64,000 nucleotides of DNA. Origin: Dehalococcoidia bacterium. Its GTDB lineage: Bacteria > Chloroflexota > Dehalococcoidia > Lucifugimonadales > Lucifugimonadaceae. The translations under genes were made by a program, and so were the position numbers. The stretch spans positions 30,110-94,109 of the forward strand of contig JANQQP010000006.1 in the NCBI GenBank assembly GCA_028285005.1. Reading direction: 5' to 3'. The notes below the pieces were generated by a model that ran no database searches, had not been told where the DNA came from, and saw nothing but the letters and a program-made list of their open reading frames with translations. Positions within the stretch are counted from its first letter, which is position 1; every line of letters starts with the position of its first letter. Shown here piece after piece: positions 51,741-61,368 of the stretch.

Positions 51741-52975
51741 TTGAGGAAGTACTCCTCTGTCTGCTTCAAACCATCGATCAAGAGATCGACTTCGTCCTGC
51801 GTGTTGTAGATGTAGAAGCTGGCCCGGGCCGCGGCAACAACGTCGTAGCTACGGACCAGCGGCATCGCGCAGTGGTGCCCGGTGCGAATCGCTATGCCCA
51901 TCTGGTCCAGTGCAGTTCCCATGTCATGCGGGTGAATGGTGTCGTGCATGAAGGAGATGATGCCACCGCGGTCCTTTGTGTCGGTAGGCCCCATCACGGT
52001 GACTCGCTCCAGTTCCGAGAACCGGCTGAGTGCGTATTCGGTCAAGGCGTGTTCGTGAGCAAGAACATTATCCATGCCGAGGTCCGATAGATAGTCAATC
52101 GCTGCTCCGGTGGCGATGGCATCAGCGATGTTTGGTGTCCCCGCCTCAAACTTGTACGGCAGGTCGTTCCATGATGCATCCTCGTAGCTGACGGTGAGGA
52201 TCATGTCCCCGCCGAACATCCACGGAGGCATCTCCTCGAGCAGCTCCGGTCTGCCGTACAGCACTCCGATACCGGTCGGCCCAAGCATCTTGTGGGCAGA
52301 AAAGCCGAGAAAGTCGCAGTCCAAGTCGCCAACATCGATCGGCATGTGTGGGGCGCTCTGCGCGGCATCCACCAGTATCAACGCGCCGTGGTCATGGGCC
52401 AGTTTTCCGAGCGCTTTGACGTCGTTGACAGTGCCCAACACCGATGACATTTGCACTGCGGCGACCATCTTTGTTTTGCCAGTGATCAACTCTCCGGCGG
52501 CGTCCATGTCGAGGCGACCGTCCTCGGTACGCGGGATGATCTTCAGTTCGGCGCCGGACCGCATAGCCAACTGCTGCCACGGCACGATCCCCGAGTGGTG
52601 CTCCATGGCTGTGACGACGATCTCGTCGCCCGACTTTATGTTGGTATCACCCCATGAGTACGCGACCAGGTTGATCGCCTCCGAGATATTGCGTGTCCAG
52701 ACGATCGATTCCGGCTCGCGTGCGCCGATGAATCTCGCGACTTTCTTGCGAGCTTCCTCGAACGCTTCGGTAGCTTCGATGGACATGGTGTGCACGCCGC
52801 GGTGAACGTTCGCGTTGTAGTGCGTGTAGTAGTGCGTGAGAGCGCCGATGACCTGCTGTGGCTTCTGCGAAGTGGCAGCGTTGTCGAGGTACACGAGCGG
52901 GTTGTCGCCAATCTTGCGTTGCAGGATTGGGAAGTCCGCCCTGATTTTGCTCACATCAAGAGTCATCGAAGTCAT
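51737..52975 (-). CDS. sufS: Cysteine desulfurase SufS
   Basis: A 412-residue PLP-dependent group II cysteine desulfurase that removes sulfur from cysteine for Fe-S assembly. YLDNAATSQKPQQV, the PLP Lys in FLGFSAHKMLGPTGIGVLYG and the catalytic Cys in RTGHHCAMPLV are present. The loop around the Cys is of the short SufS type, which needs SufU. It overlaps sufU and lies 62 bases after the Rieske gene. Confidence 0.96.
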   Translation of the reverse strand: MTSMTLDVSKIRADFPILQRKIGDNPLVYLDNAATSQKPQQVIGALTHYYTHYNANVHRGVHTMSIEATEAFEEARKKVARFIGAREPESIVWTRNISEAINLVAYSWGDTNIKSGDEIVVTAMEHHSGIVPWQQLAMRSGAELKIIPRTEDGRLDMDAAGELITGKTKMVAAVQMSSVLGTVNDVKALGKLAHDHGALILVDAAQSAPHMPIDVGDLDCDFLGFSAHKMLGPTGIGVLYGRPELLEEMPPWMFGGDMILTVSYEDASWNDLPYKFEAGTPNIADAIATGAAIDYLSDLGMDNVLAHEHALTEYALSRFSELERVTVMGPTDTKDRGGIISFMHDTIHPHDMGTALDQMGIAIRTGHHCAMPLVRSYDVVAAARASFYIYNTQDEVDLLIDGLKQTEEYFLK

Positions 52976-53037
52976 CTTCCACGGATTCGCTGAGCGGCCT
53001 GCTGGAACCTAAGCAGGCGTCGGCACGGTGTCCGCGC

Positions 53038-53358
53038 CTACCTCTCGAGTCCCACCTCGATCGTGTCGCCGTTCACGCGCACCGGGTGTGTTGGCACTGG
53101 CACTGTGGCCGGGGCGCCGAGCACCGATCCGTCTGTGACGTTGAATACGGCGCCATGTCGCGGGCAGAAGATCTCGGGGCCTTCGAGGTCGGTCTGGTCG
53201 AAGGATGCGCCGTCATGGGTACAGGCATCCTCAATCGCGTAGAACTCACCATCGACGTTGCAGAGTGCGACTCGGGCGCCCTCGACCTCCGTGATGAACA
53301 CCTCGCCCGGCTCCACATCGGCCCGCGTTGCAACCGCGAAGTACTGTAGTTCTGCCAT
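53038..53358 (-). CDS. Rieske [2Fe-2S] ferredoxin in the suf operon
   Basis: A 106-residue Rieske protein. The cluster ligands are Cys-His in DACTHDG and Cys-His in IFCPRHGAVFNV. The length and the VCPVPTHPV-like tail (VPVPTHPVRVNGDTIEV) match the ferredoxin partner of ring-hydroxylating dioxygenases, a small soluble electron carrier. Inside the suf operon, between sufD and sufS, it may give electrons to cluster assembly. This insertion is also seen in other suf operons of Gram-positive-type phyla, but the role there is not settled. It starts two bases after sufD. Confidence 0.94.
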   Translation of the reverse strand: MAELQYFAVATRADVEPGEVFITEVEGARVALCNVDGEFYAIEDACTHDGASFDQTDLEGPEIFCPRHGAVFNVTDGSVLGAPATVPVPTHPVRVNGDTIEVGLER

Positions 53359-53360
53359 GT

Positions 53361-54692
53361 CTACAAAATCCCTTCTGAGTCCAGTTTCGGAACGATCTGG
53401 TCGAGCTTCTCGTACAGGAATTCCCTCAGGGGTTCTGGCTCAAACTCATCGATGATTTCGGTGGCGAATCCGGTCACCAGCATCTTCGCCGCATCCTGTC
53501 TGTCGATGCCGCGTGACATCAGGTAGAACAGCATGCTGGTGTCGACGTGACCTGCGGTCGCGCCGTGTGCGCACTTCACATCGTCGGCGTAGATCTCGAG
53601 GCTGGGCTTGGTGTCGATTTCCGCGCCATGCGAAAGCAGCAGGTTCAGGTCTTTCTGCTCGGCGACGGTCTTCATCGCACCGGGCTGGACGAGAACCTTG
53701 CCACTGAAGACAGCTCGAGACTTCCCCGCAAGGATGCCTTTATAGAACTGGTGACTGGTGCCGTGCGGCTTGTGGTGCGTTGTGCTTATCTCGTTGTCCT
53801 GGTGGGACTGGCCATTGGTGATGTAGAGGCCGTGCAGAGTCGTTTCTGCGCCCTCTTCAGCCAGATTCGTGTGGACATCGTTACGACCGATAGCTGGGCC
53901 CGTTGCGAACGTTGTCGAGTTGAACACAGCGCCCGCGGGCTGCTCTGAACGAGTCGTCCCAAGGTGTAGAGACTGCTCGTTTTCGAGCTGAACGCGGAAG
54001 TGCTGAAGTTCTGCGCCAGCCCCGAGCGACGCTTCGAAGACAGGCACGGTCAGCTGGGGACCGCTGCTGAGGTTCACGAAGCTCTCGATGACGACCGCTT
54101 TCGAGTTGGAGCCAGCAATGAGCAGAGTGCGCGGATAGATAGCTCTGTGATCGGGGCCATCTGAAACTATGTTCAGTATGTGGACCGGCTGGTCCAGCTC
54201 TGCATCGTCGCCGATCTCAACCAGCAATCCCGATTGGAAGAGAGCGGTGTTCAGGGCGACGAAGGCGTTGTCTTCAACTGTGGCCAACGATCCCAGCACC
54301 GGTTCTATCTTCTGGCGCAGCGAATCGGCCGTTGACGCAAAGTCCGAGATGGAGACGCCGGCGCTTTCAACATTTCGGCTGAGATCCGGGGAGAAGCGGC
54401 CGTCGATGACGACGGCGGAGTGCCAATCGTCGCTCCACGGTGCGATCTTCGACAGTTCGCCAGAAGCGGCCATGGACGCAGCTTCACTCAGATTGAATGC
54501 CTGCGAGTCCAGTCTGCGCAGATCCGTGTATTTCCACAGCTCATTGCCGCGCCGCGTTGTCGGGAAGCCGAGCTTTTCGAACTCTGTCCAGGCCTGGCGT
54601 TGCAGTTCGGACAGCCAATCCGCGCGGTCCTCATGCTTGAGGAAGTCGCGTTCGTAGCTGGCTATGGTGCTGGGTGGGGCTGTTGTAGTCAT
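53361..54692 (-). CDS. sufD: Fe-S cluster assembly protein SufD
   Basis: A 443-residue SufD, partner of SufB in the SufBC2D scaffold. The right-handed beta-helix core and the C-terminal GATAGHVDTSMLFYLMSRGIDRQDA-type segment (CAHGATAGHVD) are typical. The N-terminal FPTTRRGNELWKYTDLRRL supports SufD over SufB. It lies 35 bases after sufC. Confidence 0.94.
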   Translation of the reverse strand: MTTTAPPSTIASYERDFLKHEDRADWLSELQRQAWTEFEKLGFPTTRRGNELWKYTDLRRLDSQAFNLSEAASMAASGELSKIAPWSDDWHSAVVIDGRFSPDLSRNVESAGVSISDFASTADSLRQKIEPVLGSLATVEDNAFVALNTALFQSGLLVEIGDDAELDQPVHILNIVSDGPDHRAIYPRTLLIAGSNSKAVVIESFVNLSSGPQLTVPVFEASLGAGAELQHFRVQLENEQSLHLGTTRSEQPAGAVFNSTTFATGPAIGRNDVHTNLAEEGAETTLHGLYITNGQSHQDNEISTTHHKPHGTSHQFYKGILAGKSRAVFSGKVLVQPGAMKTVAEQKDLNLLLSHGAEIDTKPSLEIYADDVKCAHGATAGHVDTSMLFYLMSRGIDRQDAAKMLVTGFATEIIDEFEPEPLREFLYEKLDQIVPKLDSEGIL

Positions 54693-54727
54693 TGGAAGAT
54701 GTTGTTCACGACTCTGCGATCACTTGA

Positions 54728-55498
54728 TCACGCTGAAGCGGGAGCGTGCTCCTCGAGGAATCGTTTGTAGCCATCTCGCTCGACCTCTTCAGCAAGCTCC
54801 GGACCGCCGGTCTCGACAAGCCGGCCGTCGACGAGAACATGCACAACGTCCGGCTTGATGTGGTGGAGCAACCGGTTGTAGTGAGTCACGAGGATGAACG
54901 AGCGGTCCGGTGACCGGAGCGCATTCACGGCGTCCGAGACAATGCGCATTGCGTCAACATCAAGCCCGGAGTCGGTCTCGTCAAGTACAGCGAGCGTCGG
55001 CTCCAAAATAGCCAGCTGAAGCATCTCGTTGCGCTTCTTCTCACCACCAGAGAAGCCTTCGTTCAGAGAACGCTTCATCAGGTCCGGGTTGATCTTCACC
55101 TCATCGACTTTGGAGTCGAACAGCTTCGAGAAGTCGCGGACGCTCAGCTTCTTTTCACCGTTAGCCTCGTGTTTCGCGTCCAGCGCAGCCTTCAAGAACT
55201 GCCAGGGACGCACTCCGGGGATCTCAGCTGGATACTGGAACGCAAGGAAAAGTCCCTTGTGCGCTCGCTCGTCCGGTGCTGCTTCGAGGATGCTCTCGCC
55301 CTCGAAGACAATGTCACCGGCTGTGACCTCGTAATCGGTCCTGCCGGCCAGGACGTTGGCGAAGGTGCTCTTGCCACTGCCGTTCGGGCCCATGATGGCG
55401 TGGACCTCGCCCGGGTTTACCTTGAGGCTCAATCCCTTGAGGATCTCGCCGTCTTCCATGTCTACAACCTGCGCATGCAGGTCCGTTACTTCAAGCAT
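54728..55498 (-). CDS. sufC: Fe-S cluster assembly ATPase SufC
   Basis: A 256-residue soluble ABC-type ATPase. Walker A is GPNGSGKST, the signature FSGGEKKRNEMLQLA, Walker B LAVLDETDSGLDVDA and the switch His LVTHYNR. It binds SufB and SufD and drives the conformational change that builds a cluster. It lies 50 bases after sufB. Confidence 0.96.
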   Translation of the reverse strand: MLEVTDLHAQVVDMEDGEILKGLSLKVNPGEVHAIMGPNGSGKSTFANVLAGRTDYEVTAGDIVFEGESILEAAPDERAHKGLFLAFQYPAEIPGVRPWQFLKAALDAKHEANGEKKLSVRDFSKLFDSKVDEVKINPDLMKRSLNEGFSGGEKKRNEMLQLAILEPTLAVLDETDSGLDVDAMRIVSDAVNALRSPDRSFILVTHYNRLLHHIKPDVVHVLVDGRLVETGGPELAEEVERDGYKRFLEEHAPASA

Positions 55499-55548
55499 CT
55501 GTGTTCCTGAGTGTCCGTGCGTTTGACTATCGATTGCCAGGCTGCCGG

Positions 55549-57024
55549 CTATCCGACCGCGCCCTCGAGCGAGACCTTGAGCAGCTGGCTGGCTTCCATT
55601 GCGAATTCGAAAGGCAGTTCCCTGATCACGTCCCGGCTCCAGCCCGTAATGATCATGTGGTGCGCCTCTTCTTCCGAGATCCCTCGTTGCATCAGGTAGA
55701 AGAGCTGGTCGTCGCTAACTTTCGACGTTGATGCTTCGTGCTCAAGCTGCGCCGTGGGGTTCTGGACCTCGATGTATGGCACCGTGTGGGCGCCGCATCT
55801 ATCGCCGATTAGCAACGAATCACACTGAGTATGGTTCGTTGAGTTCTCTGCGCCCGGCATGATCTTGACCTGACCGCGGTAAGTATTCTGGCCCTGCCCG
55901 GCTGATATGCCCTTCGAAACGATGGTGCTCTTCGTGTTCTTGCCGATGTGGATCATCTTGGTCCCGGTATCGGCCTGCTGGTGGTTGTTGGTGAGCGCCA
56001 CCGAGTAGAACTCTCCAACCGAGTTGTCTCCACGCAGTATCACGCTCGGGTACTTCCATGTGATAGCGGAACCGGTCTCAACCTGTGTCCAGGAGATCTT
56101 GGAGTTGCGGTCTGCGCGACCGCGCTTCGTCACGAAGTTGTAGACGCCGCCAACACCGTCCTTGGTGCCTGGAAACCAGTTCTGAACCGTTGAGTACTTG
56201 ATCTCGGCGTCGTCTAGCGCAACCAATTCGACTACAGCGGCATGCAACTGACTTGTGCGCCTGATCGGTGCCGTGCAGCCTTCGAGGTAGCTGACGTAGG
56301 CGTCCTTATCGGCGATTATCAGCGTTCTCTCGAACTGGCCTGAGCCTTCCGTGTTGATGCGGAAGTAGGTCATTAGCTCGATGGGGCACTTCACGCCAGG
56401 CGGCACATAGGCGAATGAGCCATCGCTGAATACGGCTGAGTTCAAGGTCGCAAAGAAGTTGTCCGTGTACGGCACGACGCTGCCGAGATACTTCTTGACG
56501 AGTTCCGGGTGGTTCTGCACCGCCTCATTGAATGAGCAGAAGATGATTCCAAGCTCTTCCAGCTTGTCGGCAAACGTGGTAGCCACAGACACACTGTCGA
56601 AGACGGCATCGACTGCAACGCCCGCAAGCTTCTCTCGCTCATGCAGCGGCACACCAAGCTTGTCAAAAGCCTCCAGCAGTTCCGGATCTACCTCGTCCAT
56701 GCTCTTCGGCCCGTCTTCCGGACTCTTCGGAGCCGAGTAGTAGTACATGTCCTGGTAGTCGATGGGCGGATACTCGACTTTGGCCCATTTCGGCTCAGCA
56801 TCCGACTCCTGAAGCGTGAGCCAGTGCCGATAGGCCTTCAGACGCCATTCGAGCAACCATTCCGGCTCATTCTTCTTGGCGGAGATGAATCGGACCGTGT
56901 CTTCACTCAGACCTTTTGGTGCGATCTCCGCATCAACATCGGTCACGAAACCCCATTTGTATTCCATCTCGGACAGGTCGGTGGTCCGTGAGATCGTCTG
57001 GGGAGTTTTGGATGGTGTTGTCAT
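55549..57024 (-). CDS. sufB: Fe-S cluster assembly scaffold SufB
   Basis: A 491-residue SufB, first gene of the operon. [46 protein letters not shown] and the conserved [17 protein letters not shown] and [19 protein letters not shown] segments, including the Cys thought to receive sulfur, are present. A near-consensus promoter and a perfect palindrome lie 42-97 bases upstream of the ATG. The gene order sufB-C-D-Rieske-S-U is complete for cluster assembly on one transcript. Confidence 0.96.
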   Translation of the reverse strand: MTTPSKTPQTISRTTDLSEMEYKWGFVTDVDAEIAPKGLSEDTVRFISAKKNEPEWLLEWRLKAYRHWLTLQESDAEPKWAKVEYPPIDYQDMYYYSAPKSPEDGPKSMDEVDPELLEAFDKLGVPLHEREKLAGVAVDAVFDSVSVATTFADKLEELGIIFCSFNEAVQNHPELVKKYLGSVVPYTDNFFATLNSAVFSDGSFAYVPPGVKCPIELMTYFRINTEGSGQFERTLIIADKDAYVSYLEGCTAPIRRTSQLHAAVVELVALDDAEIKYSTVQNWFPGTKDGVGGVYNFVTKRGRADRNSKISWTQVETGSAITWKYPSVILRGDNSVGEFYSVALTNNHQQADTGTKMIHIGKNTKSTIVSKGISAGQGQNTYRGQVKIMPGAENSTNHTQCDSLLIGDRCGAHTVPYIEVQNPTAQLEHEASTSKVSDDQLFYLMQRGISEEEAHHMIITGWSRDVIRELPFEFAMEASQLLKVSLEGAVG

Positions 57025-57065
57025 GCGCCTGCGTCGCGGATCAGATTCTGGGACCGCTCAGAGTT

Positions 57066-57090
57066 ATTCCTGACTAATTTAGTCAGGTAT
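57066..57090. promoter_or_regulatory. IscR type 1-like operator of the suf operon
   Basis: ATTCCTGACTAATTTAGTCAGGTAT contains a perfect CCTGACTAA-T-TTAGTCAGG palindrome (57069-57087). By eye it agrees with 24 of 25 positions of the type 1 IscR consensus remembered from E. coli (ATASYYGACTRWWWYAGTCRRSTAT). It lies just downstream of the -10 box, across the expected start point, a repressing position. The probable ligand is an Rrf2-family Fe-S sensor encoded outside the window. Confidence 0.8.
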
Positions 57091-57092
57091 TA

Positions 57093-57121
57093 ATTCTATG
57101 AGTCTCTAGAGGGGGCGTCAA
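57093..57121 (-). promoter_or_regulatory. Sigma-70 type promoter of the suf operon
   Basis: Minus strand TTGACG, a 17-base spacer and TAGAAT, one of the best -35/-10 pairs in the window. The -10 box is followed within 7 bases by the palindromic operator, so bound regulator would block RNA polymerase. Confidence 0.8.
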
Positions 57122-57310
57122 CGAATTTCGTCGGTACGAACAGAAGCTGGTGTCGGTACTTAAGATCACTATTTGATCGGACGATGACGGGAGTTGTCGC
57201 CACAATACAGACTCGCCGTGCGGTCCGGGCCCGTTCTTTCACGCTATGGGCCCGCTTTTCTTGACCGGGGACAGGCTACCAACCGTATCGTCATAGCGAG
57301 AGAAAGCGTC

Positions 57311-57964
57311 GTGCAATCCGACTCCCCAATTGAAGACGACCGCATGCGCAGGAAACTCTCGAAGCGGCTCGTCTCTGCCGGAGTTTCCGAACGCGTCCGT
57401 GCGGCGATGATAAAGGTGCCACGCGACCGATTTGTTCAGCCGGGCATGGGGCGATGGGCATGGAGTGATGAGTCACTTCCAATTGGCGCTGGTCAGACCA
57501 TCTCTCAGCCATCGCTTGTCGGTCGCATGATCGATCTCCTCCGAACTCGTCCAGGGCATCGCGTGCTGGATGTCGGTACCGGTTCGGGCTACCAGGCCGC
57601 GGTTCTGTCGCACCTCGTTCAGCAGGTGATAAGTGTTGAGCGAATACCTGAACTGTGCCGCAAAGCGACCGCGTTGTTGAAAAACCTCGGTTGTGCCAAT
57701 GTGGAGGTGTTCGACGTCGAAGAGGAGCTCGGCTGGCCGGACCTGGCACCGTACGATGCGATCATCGTAGGAGCCGCAGCGCCCGGCGTACCGTCGTCGC
57801 TCGTTCAGCAACTCACCGTTGGCGGGAGGCTTGTCATACCTGTTGGCAACCGCGATGAGCAGCAGATCATCGTGGTTGAGCGCACAGCGTCGGGGTCCAC
57901 CCAGGAACGCCACGACCCGGTGCGATTCGTTCCGTTGATCGGAAAAGGCGCCTGGGATCAATAG
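57311..57964 (+). CDS. pcm: Protein-L-isoaspartate O-methyltransferase
   Basis: A SAM-dependent enzyme that repairs isoaspartyl residues in aged proteins. The order is standard: RDRFVQPG, DESLPIGAGQTISQPSLVGRMIDLL, SAM motif I VLDVGTGSGYQAAVL, IIVGAAAPGVPSSLVQQLTVGGRLVIPVG. About 217 residues from the GTG at 57311 match the usual length. The track ORF opens 117 bases earlier with a TTG, giving an unusual N-terminus, so the later start is preferred; an ATG at 57344 is also possible. It is divergent from sufB. Confidence 0.9.
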   Translation: MQSDSPIEDDRMRRKLSKRLVSAGVSERVRAAMIKVPRDRFVQPGMGRWAWSDESLPIGAGQTISQPSLVGRMIDLLRTRPGHRVLDVGTGSGYQAAVLSHLVQQVISVERIPELCRKATALLKNLGCANVEVFDVEEELGWPDLAPYDAIIVGAAAPGVPSSLVQQLTVGGRLVIPVGNRDEQQIIVVERTASGSTQERHDPVRFVPLIGKGAWDQ

Positions 57965-58096
57965 AGTTCCTATCAAGCGACATTCCGCACCAACTGATCA
58001 TTCGTGGCAAAATTGAGGCGATTGTTCGCATCCGGGCCGTTCGCCAAGCCGATCTCAGTCCCGTGATGTGTGGGACCACTCAGCAACGGACAGACA

Positions 58097-59596
58097 ATGA
58101 CGCAATACGAAGCGGTTATCGGGCTCGAGACCCACGTTCAGCTGAACACCAAGAGCAAGATGTTCAGCGATTCGAGCGCTGCCTACCAGTCGGCTGAGCC
58201 AAACACGATTGTCGATACCGTGAACCTGGCTCTGCCGGGGACTCTGCCGGTTGTGAACGAAAAGGCTGTTGAGGGTGCGATCAAGATCGGCCTCGCGCTC
58301 GGTTGCTCTATCGCCGAGGTGACCAAGTTCGACCGCAAGCAGTACAACTACCCGGACCTGCTGAAGGGCTACCAGATCTCGCAGTACGACAAGCCAATCT
58401 GTTACGAGGGCAAGGTCGAGCTGCCGGGAGAGCCAGGGCGCACTGTTCGAATCAACCGCGTCCACATGGAAGAGGACGTTGCGAAGCTAGTGCACGTTGA
58501 CGGTCTGAACGGGCAGCCAGGATACGCGCTCATGGACGTGAACCGCGCTGGCGTGCCGCTGATGGAGATCGTCACTGAGCCTGACCTCAGAACAGCGGAG
58601 GATGTTGTCGCTTACATCGAGTCTCTTCAGTCAATCATCCGTTACATCGGCGTCGGCACTGCGAACATGGAAGAGGGCTCGTTCAGGTGCGACGCGAACA
58701 TCAGTGTCCGCCCGGTCGGCACAGAAGAGCTTGGCACAAAGGTTGAGGTCAAGAACATGAACCGCGTGTCTGCGGTTGCCCGCGCCGTGAGCTATGAGAT
58801 CGACCGGCAGATCAAGGCTATTGAGAGTGGCGAGCGCATTGTCCAGGAGACTCGGGGCTGGAATGACGGCTCAGACCAGACCGTTGTACAGCGCAGCAAG
58901 GAAGAAGCCAACGACTACCGCTACTTCCCGGAGCCTGACATCCCACCGCTAGCGATCAGTCGGGAGTGGGTGGACGAGATTCGCTCTGCCCTGCCGGAGC
59001 TGCCGGCCGAAAGAAAATCTCGCTTCATGGATGACTTCGGGCTGTCTGAATACGACGCCACTTTGCTGACTTCCGCCAGGTCAACTGCCGAGTACTTCGA
59101 GGAAGTGGTCTCGGCAGGCAACGCATCAGGAAGTGACGACCGAGGCACGCTCGCTAAGGAGGCTGCGAACTGGCTGAACGGCGAGATGGCGCGCCTGATG
59201 AATGCCGAATCCGTGGAAGATGCTTCACAGACAAAGGTCACGCCCGCATCGCTGGCGTCCCTGATCGCAAGCTCAATGAAGCGCGAGATCAATGGAACGA
59301 CCGCCAAGCAGGTGTTTGAAGAGATGTGGCGCGATGGCGGGGACCCGGCGCAGATCATCGAAGACCGCGGACTCGGTATGGTGAGCGATTCGTCATCTCT
59401 CGATCCGGTGGTCGAAAGAGTGATCGCCGACAACCCAAAGGTCGTCGACGACTATATGGGCGGCAAGGAGACGGCGGTCAGGTACCTGATGGGTCAGGTG
59501 ATGAAGGAGACGAAGGGACAGGCCGACCCGCCGCTGGTGCTGGAGATGCTCGGGAACAAGCTGTCAGAGATGAAGGCCGGCGCCGCAAGTGATTAG
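58097..59596 (+). CDS. gatB: Aspartyl/glutamyl-tRNA amidotransferase subunit B
   Basis: GatB, about 499 residues from the ATG at 58097, converts misacylated Glu-tRNA(Gln) or Asp-tRNA(Asn) together with GatA and GatC. YEAVIGLETHVQLNT, YNYPDLLKGYQISQYD, RVHMEEDVAKLVH and ANMEEGSFRCDANIS are the kinase-like core. The C-terminal YqeY-like tail domain (about 385-495) is complete. The genome therefore probably lacks GlnRS or AsnRS. GatA and GatC are not adjacent. The track ORF opens at 58070, nine codons upstream. Confidence 0.96.
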   Translation: MTQYEAVIGLETHVQLNTKSKMFSDSSAAYQSAEPNTIVDTVNLALPGTLPVVNEKAVEGAIKIGLALGCSIAEVTKFDRKQYNYPDLLKGYQISQYDKPICYEGKVELPGEPGRTVRINRVHMEEDVAKLVHVDGLNGQPGYALMDVNRAGVPLMEIVTEPDLRTAEDVVAYIESLQSIIRYIGVGTANMEEGSFRCDANISVRPVGTEELGTKVEVKNMNRVSAVARAVSYEIDRQIKAIESGERIVQETRGWNDGSDQTVVQRSKEEANDYRYFPEPDIPPLAISREWVDEIRSALPELPAERKSRFMDDFGLSEYDATLLTSARSTAEYFEEVVSAGNASGSDDRGTLAKEAANWLNGEMARLMNAESVEDASQTKVTPASLASLIASSMKREINGTTAKQVFEEMWRDGGDPAQIIEDRGLGMVSDSSSLDPVVERVIADNPKVVDDYMGGKETAVRYLMGQVMKETKGQADPPLVLEMLGNKLSEMKAGAASD

Positions 59597-59731
59597 CCCG
59601 GCCGGCCATCGATCATCTGCATAGACGGAGTCGATTTCTCAACCCATTTCGACCTGCAACACGATAAAGTAGTTACTTCTAAGAACAGCCGAGGCCATCC
59701 CGGCCGTTGAGGAATCGCCGCCAGAGTTTTC

Positions 59732-59956
59732 ATGGGCAACACTGCGTTTACCGTCATACTTCTACTTCTCAGCATTGTGCTGGTCGGAGTGCTGCTTCTG
59801 CAGGTCCGCGGCAATGCGGGGCAGGTCTTCGGCCAGGCCGAGAGTACTTTCCGTTCGAGGCGCGGTGTTGAGCGATTGCTTTTCAGGGCGACGATCGTGA
59901 TTGCCACAATATTCGTTGTAGTGGCGATCGTGAACACACGGTTGACGGACGGCTAA
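59732..59956 (+). CDS. secG: Preprotein translocase subunit SecG
   Basis: A 74-residue inner-membrane protein with two hydrophobic spans (about 4-24 and 50-70), joined by the conserved cytoplasmic loop GQVFGQAESTFRSRRG. This is the Gly/Phe-rich SecG loop that inverts during SecA-driven export. The position and small size are typical. It lies 135 bases after gatB. Confidence 0.87.
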   Translation: MGNTAFTVILLLLSIVLVGVLLLQVRGNAGQVFGQAESTFRSRRGVERLLFRATIVIATIFVVVAIVNTRLTDG

Positions 59957-59965
59957 GGCGAGGAC

Positions 59966-61336
59966 TTAGAGCCGCGACCAGGTCGTACCCTCAGGCCCGT
60001 CTGCGATAGCGATTCCAGCCTCTTGCAGCCTGTCCCTTACTGCATCGGCGTCCGCCCAGCGCTTCTCTGAACGAGCTTCCGTTCGCTCCGCGAGCAATCG
60101 TTCGATCTCCTGCTCGCTGATGCCACCTTCGGGAACCTTCTTGTCCGGCTCCTCTAGCGTCAGGCCGAGCACAGACGTCAGCTCCACCAGCAGGTCACGT
60201 GCGTCAATCACGTCATCACCCCTGGCATTTCCGCGGTTGATGGCATGAGCCAGATCGAAGATCGCTCCCAGCCCTCTCGGGGTATTCAAATCATCGTCCA
60301 TGGCTTCGATGAACTGCTGTCGGAATGAAGATGGGTCGATGCGTTCCCCTGTTGAGTCTGACTCGACTTTCGACGCAATCCTCAGCGTCCTCAGCGCTGA
60401 CTCTGCTTGGTCGATGCTGTTTTCGTTGAGCACCGAAGGGCTGCGATAGTGGCTTTGTAGAGCCCACAACCTGATGGCGTCGGCCGAATTCTGCTCAAGC
60501 GCGTCTTCGACATTAACGACGTTGCCGAGTGACTTGCTCATCTCTTCCTGGCCAGCCTTACGAACCATGCCGTTGTGCATCCAGAACTGGACAAACGGTT
60601 CGACTCCCAGGGCGGTCTCCGTCTGGGCCAGTTCGTTCTCGTGGTGCGGGAAGATCAGGTCCAGTCCGCCGCCATGGATGTCGATCTGCTTACCGAGGTG
60701 CTTCAATGCCATCGCCGAGCATTCGATATGCCAGCCGGGGCGTCCCTCACCCCAGGGACTGTGCCATGCAGGCTCGCCTTCTTTCGATGCTTTCCAAAGG
60801 GCGAAGTCAGCCGGATCCTCTTTGGACTCCTCGGTCTCAAAGCGCGTGCCTTCCAGCATCTCGTCAACGGTTCGCCGGCTCAGCTTTCCATAGTCAGGGT
60901 CTGATCGGACACGGAAGTAAACGGAGCCGTCGACTTCGTAGGCTGCGCCCATGTCGATGAGCGTCGAGATCATGCTGATGATCTCCGGCATGTCTTCGGT
61001 TGCACGAGGATGAACGGTCGCTCTCGGGACGTTCAGAGCATCCATCACCTCGAAGAACGCGTCGACGTTTTTGTCAGCGACTTCCTCGGACGAGATGCCG
61101 TCTTCGTTGGCTCGGTTGATGATCTTGTCGTCGACGTCCGTGAAGTTCTGGACACGCCGGACCTTGAAGCCTCGATACTCCATGTACCGGTGCAACACAT
61201 CGAACACGATGCTGCTCAGCGCGTGCCCCATGTGCGGGCGGTCATAGACCGTGACGCCACACACGTACATCAGGACCTCATCGCCTATCGGCTTGAATTC
61301 CTCGCGGGTGCGGGTCATGGAGTTGTACAGGCGCAT
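59966..61336 (-). CDS. cysS: Cysteinyl-tRNA synthetase
   Basis: A class I synthetase of 456 residues. MRLYNSMTRTREEF starts the protein. The HIGH motif is PHMGHALSS, the zinc ligands lie in YVCGVTVYD, HIECSAMALKH and FPHHENELAQTE, and the KMSKS-type loop is EEMSKSLGN. The C-terminal anticodon domain is of the short kind. It lies 32 bases after ispDF and ends the VTT-VTT-ispDF-cysS group. Confidence 0.96.
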   Translation of the reverse strand: MRLYNSMTRTREEFKPIGDEVLMYVCGVTVYDRPHMGHALSSIVFDVLHRYMEYRGFKVRRVQNFTDVDDKIINRANEDGISSEEVADKNVDAFFEVMDALNVPRATVHPRATEDMPEIISMISTLIDMGAAYEVDGSVYFRVRSDPDYGKLSRRTVDEMLEGTRFETEESKEDPADFALWKASKEGEPAWHSPWGEGRPGWHIECSAMALKHLGKQIDIHGGGLDLIFPHHENELAQTETALGVEPFVQFWMHNGMVRKAGQEEMSKSLGNVVNVEDALEQNSADAIRLWALQSHYRSPSVLNENSIDQAESALRTLRIASKVESDSTGERIDPSSFRQQFIEAMDDDLNTPRGLGAIFDLAHAINRGNARGDDVIDARDLLVELTSVLGLTLEEPDKKVPEGGISEQEIERLLAERTEARSEKRWADADAVRDRLQEAGIAIADGPEGTTWSRL

Positions 61337-61368
61337 TCTGGTTCAGTTCGGGGCGCGGTTCGCCGGGT

